A DNA stretch of 64,000 nt from Sphagnum compactum. Its lineage: Eukaryota > Bryophyta > Sphagnopsida > Sphagnales. The notes under the pieces are model-generated. The model was not told where the DNA came from. It ran no database searches and saw nothing but the letters and a program-made list of their open reading frames with translations. The stretch spans positions 2,108,001 to 2,172,000 of the forward strand of contig OZ234500.1 in the NCBI GenBank assembly GCA_965153455.1, in the 5' to 3' direction. This document shows positions 36,941 through 49,522 of this stretch, one piece after another. The position numbers and the translations under genes were made by a program. Each line of letters starts with the position of its first letter. Position 1 is the stretch's first letter.

Positions 36941-39857
36941 TGTGAAATAAATGTGCACGAAATAAAAAGCTTATAAATAAAAGTTGAACATTTTTGATAG
37001 TGTTATCCATTGTAAAGACTTGGTTTATCATTGTGAAGGTTTGGGGTTCAATTCTTTACACTTGTAACCTATGTGCATGCTTAGAGGGCTAAGGTAATTA
37101 TAGGCTAAACTAAAGTAATTCGGTTAGGTTAGGTTAAGTAGGCTGGGTTAAGCTAGGCTAACACCTACCTACTTAAATGCCTTTTTTTGACCTACCTAGA
37201 CCTATTTATTACCTACCCACCTAATAATAATAATAATAGGTTCAGTTTAATAGTTCATTATCTACTAGTCAAATAGTCAGTTACTTTGTTAATAAAAATG
37301 ATAGGGTCCAAATTGACAAGGTGGTCTTTTGATGCATATTATTTGTTTTATAACAGGCATTGGTTTTATGCATGTCATTTGTTTATTCTTTTGAGGACAT
37401 CCATGGACCCCAATTATTAAAATGTTTATATGTCATTTCGTGTGTGGACAAAAAATGATGCATATCCATTTTCTGTATGGATGAATTTAAGCAATACACA
37501 TCCAACTACAAAGTAGGTTATGATGTAAAGAACATTGGTTATGTCTAGTAAATGACTCAAGGCCACTAGTTATACAAAATAACATCAACACTCCCTCACT
37601 TGAACAATTTTCAATAACCAACAACATCATGCCAATTACTTAGTCCATAATGTTAATGGTCACCACCAAGGTCCCAATTACAACCCATAACCCCCTTCCC
37701 AACAAAACTTATTTCTTACATTTAAAATGTTTGTTGCAAAAGGTGTTTTGGGCAAACATTATATATGCAATGTGTCCTTATTGTAAAGGCTACTACATAT
37801 AAGAACTACTTGCAAAAATTAAATCTTCAATTCTTTGGAATAACTAGTTTGGTTTTTTAATCATCATTCCAACTAGTTCCAAAATGACTCAAAAAAAATC
37901 TCTAGACCACCCTTCTAGCCCAACCTATAGGCCATGTTGTGGCCTTATAATTGGCTCATCCCCCATCCATTAAACATTGTGAAATAATCAAGTGTAGGTC
38001 CAATGGGGCCTTTCTTTTCTTATGCACCCTAAATTTCCTTCATCCCTATAACCTTGCATTGTTGCCCACCCTTTTTCCTTGCATCTATTTCTTCATTCAA
38101 ACTACTAATTTAAGCTTGCACATAGAAGTGCTCAAGCTCCCCTTGCATTGGTTCTCTCTATGCACTCAAGTTTCATAACAATCTCTTTTTATGCATTCAA
38201 GTTTTTTAACATTGAACACCCCTTATACTTGGTTTTTTAAATTCATTCAAGCTTTTTAATATTTAAAAGACTTGAAACTCTAATCACTTTGAAGCTTGAT
38301 GCCCTATTCACTCCTCAACACACATGTCCCATCATTATCTACGACTTTACAAACTCATTTATTAAACATTCCAACTAAATTTGCTCATGGAATTGAATCT
38401 TCGATTTTGAAGGTCATAATGTTTGAAGGCCGCATTGTGCACTTGGATTTGAGAGGTCATATGTTTGCCTTGGAGAGTTTATAAGCAAGATTGAAACTAG
38501 AAATGTGTACGTCTACAAATTTCTAGCTTGAACTACAATTGATTCAAATTGCAACATAAAATATAAATTTGAATGCAAACCTTTCATCTAGATCCAAATT
38601 TGTCATGGTATAGGCATATGTGAAGTTAGTATGGAGAATTTTCCTATCCAAACTTACAAATGTCAACAAAAATAAAAAAGAGTATTTTTTGCAATGGTGA
38701 CTTTCCATGGTTTAAGTTGATCTTTACAACATCAAGTCTTGCATTATTCCCTTTGTTGTTCAACAACCTTGAGCATGAACACATCTTGCATCAATTGCAA
38801 GACCATGAGGATGATCCTATTGAACATGTGAGATTGCTATGTATCTTATAATGTATACACAAGTCTTGGAAAAAGCTTGTTGAAGATGGCAACACTTGGG
38901 GTTCACCTTTTACAACTATGCTTTGGCTAAATTGCCATGGACTAATGAATAGTTTTGGGGCAATGTGAGAGTGCAAAATAATTTTTTAATATGAGAAATT
39001 TGTTGGAAGGATGATTTTGTTTTGATGTTCAAGTTAACATCAAACTATGTTTATGTGTTTAGATTCATGTGTGATGTGTACAATTGTTTTGTTTCAAGTA
39101 TTTAGATTGCCACAATTTTGATAATTGTATATATAAGGTTTAGATAATGTACATATATGTATTCTTGATTTCTTGGATGGAAAAAGAACATAAGCACATA
39201 GTTGCAATTTGTAATGTGGTTGAAGTAAATCCATGAACTAAGAACATTTATGAATCATGTTTAAATTGTTACACCATACAAAGTTGGTATTGATCATTAA
39301 TCATTATTAACATCTATGAAAATAAGTTCAAGATAAAAAGAGTCAACAACACACCTTAAAGAGTTCTTAGGATGGTCTTGATAGGCTAACGTGGAAGCTC
39401 ACAATTGTTTACACATTGCTTAAACTATGTTGAAACAATGATAAACTTCTAATGCAAAAATAATGTTTCAAATCATTAGTTGATGTTTGTAAAAAATGCT
39501 TTTGGATATTTTATGTTCATCATATAGTTATCAAATTTATCCACGTGTTACATTGATATATTAAAAACATTGTTTTATAAATATAACACTCATTTTAACA
39601 TGTGATGAAAGAACATTCAACAATTCATAAAACCTTAAAGAGTGCATACACATCACTTGGCTATTTTTTTCTACAAATGTACCCATGATTATTTTTCAAT
39701 ATAACCTAGTTTTGATATATGTTGTTTCATGTGTTCATGTGAAACATGTTATTGTATGTTGAAGTTCGATTCACATCTAACATATTGACTTTTAATCAAA
39801 ATCTGGCACACAGATTTTCTTGGAAAACATTATAACCTCCCAAATCCAAGTGTAATT
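36941..39857. other. AT-rich desert, no gene seen
   Basis: An open frame at 38660-38851 and its continuation (residues DFPWFKLIFTTSS, then WKKLVEDGNTWGSPF after a stop) look like a possible ancient coding remnant, but I cannot assign them. TAGG-type repeats lie near 37140-37215. Nothing else supported. Confidence 0.35.
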
Positions 39858-41306
39858 TGCTACAGGAAAATGCGACTTTTTCAATTGAAAAAATGGACCA
39901 AAAGTGTCCCAATTGTCACCATGTTCAACTTGACCAAAGTGTCATTTCGGACAAGTTGATTTAGACTCAGCCATTTAGACTCGATTTTTTTGACTAGATT
40001 TTTTGACTAGATTTTTGACAAATCAACAATATTTCGGCAAAACAATGTATCTAATTTTAGATTTAATAATAATAATAATATAATATATCATAATAGTATA
40101 ATCATTTATAACTACTTACATGGCTTAATAATTAATGTAAAAATAAACAATTATTATTTACTTACCTACCTACCCTATTAAGCTTAGGTCCCCTATGTTA
40201 AGCAACCAACTTTAGACCACCTTGCTTAAGCAGTCTAGGTTAGCTATTTAGGCCATCTAAGGTTAAGGTACCTTAGGTAGCGAAGGTTGCAAATGTGAAG
40301 ACTTGAATGCCTCACCTTCATTTTGAGAAGTCAAATCCTTGCCATTATACTACCACTTCAAAAGATGAAATATTTTGTCAACATATTATAATGAACTTCA
40401 TTTAATTTTTTTGTTTTAATGTACATATTGTAATATTAATTAATGAACTTCAATTTTCTTACATTACTTACTTAAGTAGCATGTTATGCCATGTACCTAG
40501 GTATTTATTAGTAGGTACCATGTATGTATCTAAATAACTTGTAGGTATTTAGGTTTAATAAGTTGTCTGCATGTTATTAGCTTAGTTTTAAAATTTAAAC
40601 AATTATTAATAATCAATAATTATTGATTATATAATGTTAATTATTGATAATGAATTAATGAATATTAATGACTAATTAAATTATTTATATTACTACTATT
40701 AATTATTAATTCAATGATTAGTTAAAATCAATAAATCAATAATAATAATAAATCAATTAATAAGTTGATGGATTAATTAATCAATTAAATTAATAAAATT
40801 AAATTATCGAGTATTAACTAGTAATTTTTAAATACCAACTAATTAATGTATGAAGCCTATTACCTATACGTTGTTACATGTAACATGTAAGTAACCTATT
40901 AAGCCTTGTAGGTATTTATTAGGTGTAATATGCGTAATTTAGCTTAATTGTGAACTTAAGCTAGGTGTGTACCTTAAGCCAAACAAACTTATAAGTTAAG
41001 TACCCAAATTAGTATGGCTGATTTGACTAAGTGTCAAATCAAAATGGCCAATTTGACTAAGTCCCAACCATGGTTGAGTATGGTTGATTTGACTAAGCTT
41101 TGATCATCTTGATGGACTTTTATCCATTTTGACTAGATGTTTGGTTTGTCACATGCTTAAAAAGATCATTCTAGTCAATTTTTTTAGTCAAAAGTAACAT
41201 GTGTCTTTCATGCCCCAAATATTTAGTCAAAATGGCCATCCCCTTTGGTCAATGTGAACCTTTTAATCAAGTTGAACCTTCAAAAAAATCACATTTTCTT
41301 GTAGTG
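39858..41306. mobile_element. Non-autonomous CACTA-like element, 1449 bp
   Basis: The right end on the minus strand reads CACTACAAGAAAATGTGA followed by a T-run. The left end reads TGCTACAGGAAAATGCGA followed by a T-run, about five mismatches in 24. The flanks are att (39855-39857) and act (41307-41309), a 2 of 3 match. Both subterminal zones repeat TTGACTA motifs: tttttgactagattttt twice on the left, and tttgactaagt-type copies at least four times on the right. Subterminal motif repeats are typical of CACTA/EnSpm. The interior is AT-rich with ATTAATTA tracts and no transposase. Confidence 0.65.
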
Positions 41307-44300
41307 ACTTCTTAGGGGCCTTTAAGCATTATGACATTCAAAATGCAAATGCAACTTTCAAAATTCGACATTCAATGAAATGGGTAAATTTAATCAAAAC
41401 ACTTATTATGAGTTTGTAGAGTTGTAGATAATGATAGGATGTGTATGTTGAGAACTAAAGGGTGTCTTGAAGTTGAGTGTATTGAAAAAATTCAAAGAGT
41501 TAAATGTTTTAGGTTTCTTGATTATTATGGAACTTAAATGCATAAAAAAAACCAAGTGCAAGGGGTGTTTGGCTATTCCAAGTAGTTTTATTTAATTCAT
41601 GTGCTTAATTCTATTTAGTATCTTTTGCAACAATGACACATTATATAAACAATGTTTGCCATGTGTTCCTTCCTACTAATAATTTCATTGTAGAATGTCA
41701 AAAGGAGACGAGGAATAATTTTTTTAATGTCCTACTATAAGCAAAATGTGATCTATTATTTCAGTGCAAACATATTTAGGAGAATATGTGTGCATGTGTG
41801 CCTTTTTTAGAGATCAAGATTACATGCTATGGGTCATTTTTGCTATGACTTTTACACGGTTAAACAATTGCATTATAATGGTGAATTTTTAATGACTCAT
41901 GACATTTGTTATGATAGACACCGAGATTGAAGAACAATGGTTAAGATTGACGACCAAAAGCTAAGAATGAATAGTAGGAACTAAAAGAGAAGATTGTGAA
42001 TTGGGAACATAACATGAGCAATGAATGAAGAGTAGGAGTTGGGAACAAAGAGCAAGAGTTGAAAGCAAAGAACATGAACTGGGAATCATGAGTATAGGAG
42101 CTAGGAGGAAAAAAAAAGAAAAAAGAGTAAGAATGAAAAATAAATAATAGGAATGAAGATAGAAAGCAAGGAGCAAAAAGGAACAAGGAAAAGGGCAAAA
42201 CTTAAATTGAGCTCCATGGACTTGCAAACATGAAGCACCAATAAAAAAACAAATACAAGCAACAACAAAACCAAAAACCAAACAATAATAGAAATCACAT
42301 AAAGCTTGAACAAAATGGGGCCCCAACTTTTTCTTGATGATTTTTATTATAGTGGAAGCAATAATCTTGCAAGATAATGATTACAAGGCTATTGGGTGCC
42401 ACCTTATTTTTGATACTTTAGTTGCCATGTTAAAGTTTAAACCCTAAAACCTTAGTTTACAAACTTAGATATGGACTTTAGACATTCTAAAATTTTAAAC
42501 AATTATTCATGTTTAAACAATATGAACCTATGAAAAAAATAAATTCACATGAATACTATTGCTAAATCATGGTCTAGAAAGGGTGTGATGTTGTTAGTGA
42601 ACCTTTGTTGATAACTAATCATTTCTTTTGTAAGTGATCAACATTCATCAATACAACCTTTGAAGTTGACAAGGTGTTGTGTTGTGCATCAATCTTGATC
42701 CCATACATAAGCATCATTCAAAAGTTGTTCAACTCCAAGCACGTGTTGATGGTTTAATGCCTTTGCAGATGTGGCATACAAACATATGACGAGCTACATA
42801 ATTCAACATCAATGCATAATGATGCATTCACAATTTAAATGCTTAGTCATTAACATGGAAGAACTTGCAATTTTTTTAAAAACATTCAACCTCATGTAGA
42901 TATGACATGTTGATGGAAATATGGTTTTAATAAATGTCATGCTCAACTATGTAGTTTTCAAAGTTTAAAGAAACATTAAACAAAAACATACTTGCTATAG
43001 TTGACAATCACTTAGTGTAGCATCAAGTTAGTAGCCTAGTGACTAGGATTCATGACCAAAAAAAATGAAAGGCCTTCTAAAGTATGAATTTCAACTTTAT
43101 CAATGACCCAAATACAAGCCCACATGACATAGTGGATCAACATCTAGTTTATCCATGATTCACATCTCAATATGTCTTTTTCATGGATGTCAAATCAAAC
43201 CAAAAAATAATTATGTAAATAACCAACAATTGCAACTCTTTAGCTTCCCAAAATTTTAGTTACTTATTGTTTGTTTCATTTAGCCAATGTTATTCAATTT
43301 GAAATTGTCATAATTGAGTGAAAATACAATAACAACAGACATTGGAAGTGTAATCACTACTTAAATTTTTCATGTTTTAAAGTTATAACTTATACATTAA
43401 TATTTTGTGTGTGTGGATGCAACAATCTTTTTAAATATATTATGGGAACATTTGGATAAATATGAAATAAATTTAATAAGTACAAAGCACCCAAAGCTAT
43501 TTTGAAAATAATGCAATGTGTACTTGTGATGATTAGTCTTGTTTCTTAAACGAATTTAGAATGACATATTCATGAAAGTCATTGAAATAGACTTTTACAT
43601 CATAATATATACTATGACATTTCTCCATGTCATAAGAATTAAAACAACTTTCATATAAGTTTATTTAAGTCATGGATTCATCAATCATGAATAACCAATC
43701 ATGGTTTGTAACATTGGCTAGACTAAATAACCCATTACTTTCAAAGCAATCACCTATGGTTATTGCTACTACATTTACACTCAATTGTCATCATAAGAGA
43801 TTTCACCTTTCACCTTGAGCTTTTGAGTATTAACTTTTCTTGTGACCAATATGTAGAACATTGCGGGATCTACCGAAATTGTACAAAGTTCCTAACCATC
43901 TGGCAAAATCTTTCCCAAGTGCCAATTATGTCGGGTAATGGCCATTGGTCAAACTCAACTCATCACCCACTAGCAACTCAATTGTGTCCTCCCAATGGCC
44001 CTCTTCCACAGGAAGTCATAAAATCATTTAGTGGGAAGTAAAGCACTGAAAAATGACAACTGGTCAGAATCATGAAAGGTCCCACTGGCACATCTTGAGA
44101 CAGAGATGGTTCCTTCACAGATTGGAAGTTGTCTTGTTACATTTAGCTCTTGGAATCTGGTGTGTTTCTGTTCTGAAGTTAATTAGTTGCACTTCTGTAA
44201 ACAGAGACATGACATGTTGTATAGATAAGTTCATCTGATCCCAACACACGTAAAAGACTTTTGTGTTTCTAAATGGGTCTCTAATTAGTTGCACTTTGGT

Positions 44301-44695
44301 TGGAATTCTTATCACATGGGCCCCAATTTCCCCATTGATGGATGGAAATTGCCAAGTCTGAGAGTTTCTTCTCCCTTTTAGACCCCAAATATCTTACGTA
44401 GTACTTGCTCATTTGTCCAAATCAACCATTCCAGTATGAATTTTCTCAGTCCCTAGCTAACAGGAGGACTTGAAAGGGCCATGAAGTAATATGAACTATT
44501 GTCATGTCCAAGGATTTGGTACACAGGATACATAATAAACGAGTTTGAAGTCCAAAACGACTATCTGCCTTTGAACAGCAATTCCATCCTTCAGTAATTT
44601 GACCCATCACATTTGCTGTGTGTATACAAGTAGTGACCTCCTTTCCCACAAGCCTGCACATAAATCTATGCACACTTAACCGCATAAATACAACA
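41307..44695. other. Intergenic; contains a 260-bp purine-rich tract
   Basis: At 41935-42200 the plus strand is overwhelmingly A and G, with loosely repeated gagttgggaacaaagagc-like phrases. The hydrophobic minus-strand frames there are artefacts of this composition. From about 43800 the sequence becomes less AT-rich as the S1-like gene is approached. No other gene recognised. Confidence 0.45.
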
Positions 44696-45225
44696 ATGGG
44701 TGCTGAGTCAATGGCTAGGAAAAATCATGCCCAAGCATCGAGTATTGCTCATGCTCTTATCATTGTAGCTCTCATGGTGGTTTACATGGAGGAGCCTGTA
44801 AATGGCAAGGCATCAGTGAGTATCATGAATGCCTTGTTTGAGCCACTTGAGGTCCATTGTCACTCTGCGGATGATGACCTTGGTGTGCACATCCTGAGCT
44901 ATTACTTACAGAAGTATCAGATTGATTTCAACCCAAACATCTTTGGAAGAACTCTCTTCACATGTGACTTTAGTGCAGCTTCCAAGCAGGATGCCTCGCA
45001 AATTGTATGGCAAGGCTATTCTTACCGTGACCCGCCTTATCATTGTTGGAATTGCAACTGGTATGTGTTGAGCCAGGGCTTTTATGTTGACGGTGAACTA
45101 ATTCAGAAATGGCCAGAAACTCCAACAATAGGAACTGAAAAGAAGGTGAATTCTTTTTTCCAGTGTCTTTTGTTATATCAATTTGTGTTGTTTTCTCATT
45201 CCCACAGATCGCCTACAATGAATGA
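44696..45225 (+). CDS. S1/SPH-family secreted protein (plant self-incompatibility S1 type), 155 aa
   Basis: Small secreted plant protein of the family founded by poppy S-determinants; most members have unknown ligands. Exon 1 is 44696-45145; exon 2 is 45208-45225 (adds IAYNE, then TGA), with acceptor ttctcattcccacag. Residues about 16-39 are a hydrophobic signal peptide, likely cut after VNGKA. The family core follows: VSIMNALFEPLEVHCHSADD, DLGVHIL, FNPNIFGRTLFTCDF, then CWNCNW and FYVDG. Four cysteines (C55, C90, C117, C120) are in place, the first two being the family's conserved pair. The ATG is supported because its paralogue at 48862 starts at the same aligned position (MGAESM versus MGAGSM), and the exon 1 donor (AAG then GTGA) is also shared. 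Without splicing the frame would run to 45268. It forms a tandem pair with 48862-49522. Confidence 0.9.
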
Positions 45226-46382
45226 GATTCTGCAATGCCTTTTGACCCTCTTGTACAAAAGGTTTTAAAAATCATTTCTGTTGCAAATTCTTTGAACATT
45301 ACATATCTTGCTCATGTATTTCTGACACGACTAACGAGTTTTTTCATGATGATTTGGGTTTTTGGGTGCACATTGTGATGCAGAAAATACCTTCCAAATC
45401 ACCATAATGGGATTTTATACCAGTGCTTTTGACATCTCCATATGAAGTCTGGTTTGAAGTTGATCTGAATTAAATGTTGTTGCCAATTCACCACCTTCTG
45501 AGAAAGAAACTCAAAGTTGACAAAATTGTACAGAAACAGGACACAAATGAAAATGGTCCTACAAGCAATAAAACTCCCCTAGAGCTTGAAGCAGTTTCCA
45601 CAATGAGGCTGTAGATGACACAGATTTGGAAGAAGCTTCTTTGACACACTTGAAAGGTTTATGTTCAATTTCTCTTCATTGGGTCCTACTCAAAATGTGG
45701 TTGTCCAAGCTATTTTGTTGTTTTAAGGAGCTGGGAAAGAAAAACTTGGCACAAATGCTGAAAATTTAGGCATAGAATTTTTTTTCCAGTTGAGCATATA
45801 AGAATTCACAATGAAAGGAAAACTTGTGAAACTTGCCATACAGACTTTGAAAAGAAGAATAGATAGGGGAATAGTAATTATCAAATGGGTTTTAATAACC
45901 ATGCCTTTAGAACTCAAAAGAACTCACAATTGTTTTAATGTCAGAGCATGGCATTTCCTCCCCCCCCCATTTCTTACATTTCTAGTCCTAAAAACCTTTG
46001 CTTTTGGAGCTTTCCAAATGGAGTTTTGGGAAATGTTTGGACATTTGGTATCCAATATTTGGACAGTTGGTACATTCTTACCTCCAATTCACACTTCTTT
46101 GGATCAAATTTTGTTTTGTTTATGGGGGCCAAAATAGTTGTGTGTACTTTTTGAAATTTGTATTTTAATTATATTGGAATTGGTGTTTGTAAATCTGGTG
46201 TAGAATATATCATTTTTATCTTTAGAAAGGGAATTAAAGGAAAAAAACAATGAGTTTGCATTAAACATCCCCGATGATGAGTTCTAGATAGATCCTTTGT
46301 AGAACCGTTCGTGAAGAAGATAGCCCCATTAAGCTCTCCACTCTCTTCATTTAATGGCCATATTCTTACATAAGTTCATAGT
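45226..46382. other. 3' flank of the S1-like gene; no other gene
   Basis: The stretch around 45380-45440 has weak similarity to the 3' flank of the paralogue (about 49610-49695; shared gatgcag, caccac/caccataatg and tgc(c/t)tttgac blocks), suggesting the duplication included 3' sequence. No other gene seen. Confidence 0.4.
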
Positions 46383-46625
46383 TGGCCTTGCCTACCAAGG
46401 TGAGGATATTGTGTTTAGACTCGTTATAGAGCATAGTAGCTTAACGGATTTTGGCCCCAAGGTAATAATTCTATTCTTATATGAGGATTTGGTTTCTTTT
46501 AGAGGATTTTTTGAAGATTATATTTTTTCATGGTGAAATATTTGAGTTTCCATAATTCTTGTCTTGCTATAAGATACTTTTTAATGTAAATGGCAAGCCC
46601 ACAGTGTGACACACCCCTTGTTTAT
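46383..46625. repeat. Inverted copy of the dispersed repeat at 4160-4525
   Basis: On the minus strand it matches ccaaaat...aagctactat...aatatcctt...ggtaggcaaggcc and the ggggtgtgtcacactgtgg block with ttgccatttacatt. Unlike 4407-4506, the inner 50-bp piece is present once. Confidence 0.65.
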
Positions 46626-47787
46626 CAGGGTGATGATCCATTGCATTTTTGCGGTTGGTATTCCCTTTGTGTTGTAAGTATTTGACACATTTTCTCAAAA
46701 ATAAGAACCTTGAAGTTCATATGTGCCTTGAGAATGATAATTTGAGGAAAATCCAACTTTGATTGGAATCAACACTTGTTTTTTCACCTTGTTAAGTTTC
46801 CACTTTTAAAAGAAAATTCCACCAATATGGAGGTGTGAATGCGATATTGTAATTGCTACTCAAATTTGTTAGAAATTTGCCTAAACGTTTTCATACATGT
46901 GATATCGTTGGAAAGCCCTTGATAGGTATGTGTGCATTGTGGTGAATTTGTAATGTTTAGACTTATGGTGCAAGAGTTATTGAATATTGATAATTTTTCA
47001 TTGATAATTCTATAAAATCAAATGTAATTTTTTTGGAGAAATTGAGGAGTGATTTTGATATTGTTGGAAGGCTCAATGATTTCATGGAGATGATTTCATA
47101 ATTTTTAAACCTAATGGAGACATTGAATTTTGAATAATGTCATTTAAAAATTGGATACAAATTCAATTTTCAATTCATAATGAAAATTGAATTTCAGACT
47201 TAGGCTGAGGAAAGTCTACCAATTTATTCAGTTGGGCCAATGATGCAAGCCACACTATAGTAATGACCCAACTATAATAGAAGCTCAATATTTCAAACAA
47301 GATGACATTTTACAACACAATCTGAAGAAAGAAAACAGTGTCCACAAGGACTAAATGTACATGCTATTTTAAGATCATGGCAAATACATATGTTTACACC
47401 GTTAAGGTGTGTTATACACAATGGCCCTGCTATTAATTTAATATCAACAATGGGAATGCTAAATTGGTCATAACTAGGGGAAAAATAAAAAATAAATCTA
47501 TTTCCACGTACATGTTGTTGTAAAAGAAAAGATTTCATTTTATTTTTTTTCATTTTTTTACATCACATTAGTTATGAGGAACCCAAAAGGGATCTCACAT
47601 TAAACATGACATGTTCTAGGAACCTACTTAAATATTTTAAAATTTATTACCAAACTAAAACCAATAGAGAAATGTCACAACATGATTTTTAATTTTTTGC
47701 AGATCTAAGGACTTTTTTCTCAAAAAACAAAAGTGACCAAATATTCTCTTTTCATATTTATTTTTCACATTTGTGCAAAATTTCAAA
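46626..47787. other. Intergenic, no gene seen
   Basis: AT-rich with scattered short frames; nothing recognised. Confidence 0.4.
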
Positions 47788-48201
47788 CCAAAAAAAGAAA
47801 GCCTCATCATGGCATGTGTATTTAAATGTTTTCAATAACATTGTCACATTTTGAAAGAATTACATAAAAGTTTTGCGTGTATGATGGGTGCCATAACCAT
47901 TTTTGGAGAAAATATTTTCATATTTATCCAAAAAAAGAAAGACACGTCATGGCATGTGTATTTAAATGTTTTCAATAACAATGTCACATTTTGAAAGAAT
48001 TACATAAATTTTTGAGTATGATGGGTGCCATAACCATTTTTGGAAAAAATATTTTCATATTTAGCCAAAATAAGAAAGACTCGTCATGGCATGTGTATTT
48101 AAATGCTTTCAATAACATTGTCACATTTTGAAAGAATTACATAAAAGTTTTGCGTATGATGGGTGCCATAACCATTTTGGAGAAAATATTTTCATATTTA
48201 G
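47788..48201. repeat. Three tandem copies of a 137-140 bp unit
   Basis: Units start at 47788, 47928 and 48065, each beginning ccaaaa..aagaaag and continuing gtcatggcatgtgtattt, tttcaataaca, gaaagaattacataaa, gatgggtgccataaccattt and aatattttcatattta. The units are roughly 93-97% alike by eye, so the expansion is young. No coding potential. Confidence 0.9.
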
Positions 48202-48727
48202 TTTTGTGATTATGGACTGATTGGTGACAAAGTCAGTTGGGCTGGTGGGTGTAAGGTGGCATTGAAAACAAAATGTCAAAAGATGAATGTAAATTTTTTA
48301 CAAAACCAAATTAGGATGAATCATCTCACCTTGTTGATAGGGGGTAGAATCCCTTGAAGCTAATGTACTCTATAATGACTCTCAACACAAGGGCCAAGCC
48401 AATAAAAGGGTCTTTATCTTTTGATTAGATGGGCCAAAAACTCACATGAGCTTCTCCATTTGGTCTTGTCACTTTCATCTTCATTATCAGGCCTCCTTTT
48501 AGCCTAATCTGTATGGACTTTTGTAGAAAGTTAGAAGAACACACCAAACAAAGGAATCATAATTAACATAACATTTCTGTCTTGGGTATTCAAAGAGAGT
48601 AATCTTTGCACTATAAAAAAAAAGGCACCCGTCAATTGCCTTGATCAAGAATAAAATTGGTGTCACATCCAAATGCTTCTTTCCTCGGGGTACAAGTAAG
48701 TTCCAACTTCAAAAGAGGCCGTGTGAG
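48202..48727. other. Upstream region of the second S1-like copy
   Basis: Positions 48348-48406 are a third, weaker member of the repeat family at 4160-4525. Otherwise promoter-distal sequence with no gene. Confidence 0.4.
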
Positions 48728-48736
48728 CTATAAAAG
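48728..48736 (+). promoter_or_regulatory. TATA box of the second S1-like copy
   Basis: CTATAAAAG lies 126-134 bp upstream of the ATG at 48862, a good consensus TATA. Transcription would begin near 48765 and give a leader of about 100 nt. This suggests the promoter has not decayed even though the reading frame is interrupted. Confidence 0.55.
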
Positions 48737-48861
48737 CAATCTGAATGCCATCCTTTCTCTCATATTATGTTTTTGTAACTGGAATTTGCAGCTTTGCTGT
48801 GTATCTAGTACTGCCTCCTCTACACCATATCCTTGACTAGGAACTCGATAAACAAGCAAAA

Positions 48862-49522
48862 ATGGGGGCTGGATCGATGCATATGCAGGGAACTCATGCT
48901 TCTTGTTGTCTTCTCATGGTAGCTCTTATAGCTATGGCTTACTGCATGGAGCCTGTCAGTTGCAAAGCAGCTGTGATTATCACAAATGGGATGACGGAGT
49001 CACTTACTGTCCACTGCCACTCAGCTGATAATGACCTTGGTGTGCACATCCTTGGTACCAATGCGCCGCCATATGTGTTTGAATTCAATGAAAACCTTTG
49101 GGGGACCACTCTTTTCACCTGTGACTTTGGAGCAGCTGGTAAGCGGGAGCACTCGATCATCGTCTAGGAAGCCTCCTTTTATTTTCCTCCTTATGATTGC
49201 TGGCGCTGCCACTGGGATGTGTTGAACACAGGCTTCTATGTTGAAGGCGTGTTATTTCAGGCCTGGCCATCTGTGGCCACAGAATCAGTGGAGCATGAGA
49301 AGGTGAGTTGTAATTTTGTCGTATGAAGCTCATATCAATCTTTGTTGTTTTTCTATATATCTCAGGTTCAACAACTACATAATTGGAATCGGAAATCATA
49401 AGAGTAATTAGAAATCATACAATTCATTGTGGTGATCTTGTGTTTTTGCACAGGAAATTCTAGAACTCAGACTAGAGCTGAGACTAGAACTCAGAGTTGC
49501 CTTCCAAACACAAGGTCTCTGA
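48862..49522 (+). pseudogene. S1/SPH-family paralogue interrupted by a single TAG
   Basis: Exon 1 is 48862-49302 and exon 2 is 49454-49522. It aligns along its length with the gene at 44696: start MGAGSM, signal peptide ending near VSCKA, VHCHSADNDLGVHIL, FNENLWGTTLFTCDF. Codon 102 (49165-49167) is TAG where the paralogue has TGG (Trp). The frame then continues intact: PPYDCWRCHWDVLNTGFYVE, then QAWPSV, then a donor (AAG then GTGAGT) at the same place as in the paralogue. Exon 2 encodes EILELRLELRLELR and ends at TGA; its tail is unlike the paralogue's IAYNE. The truncated product would be 101 residues, lacking the last two cysteines and the C-terminal strands. The disruption is one base; a base-call error or segregating null allele is possible. 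Confidence 0.85.

Noticed and set aside
41941-42326. Hydrophobic minus-strand open frames of 70-121 codons
   Set aside because: They are translations of a purine-rich tract (all Ser, Phe, Leu), without start context or homology.
45146-45268. Unspliced C-terminus of the S1-like gene
   Set aside because: The donor position is conserved in the paralogue and a strong pyrimidine tract with CCCACAG precedes 45208; the read-through tail is low complexity.
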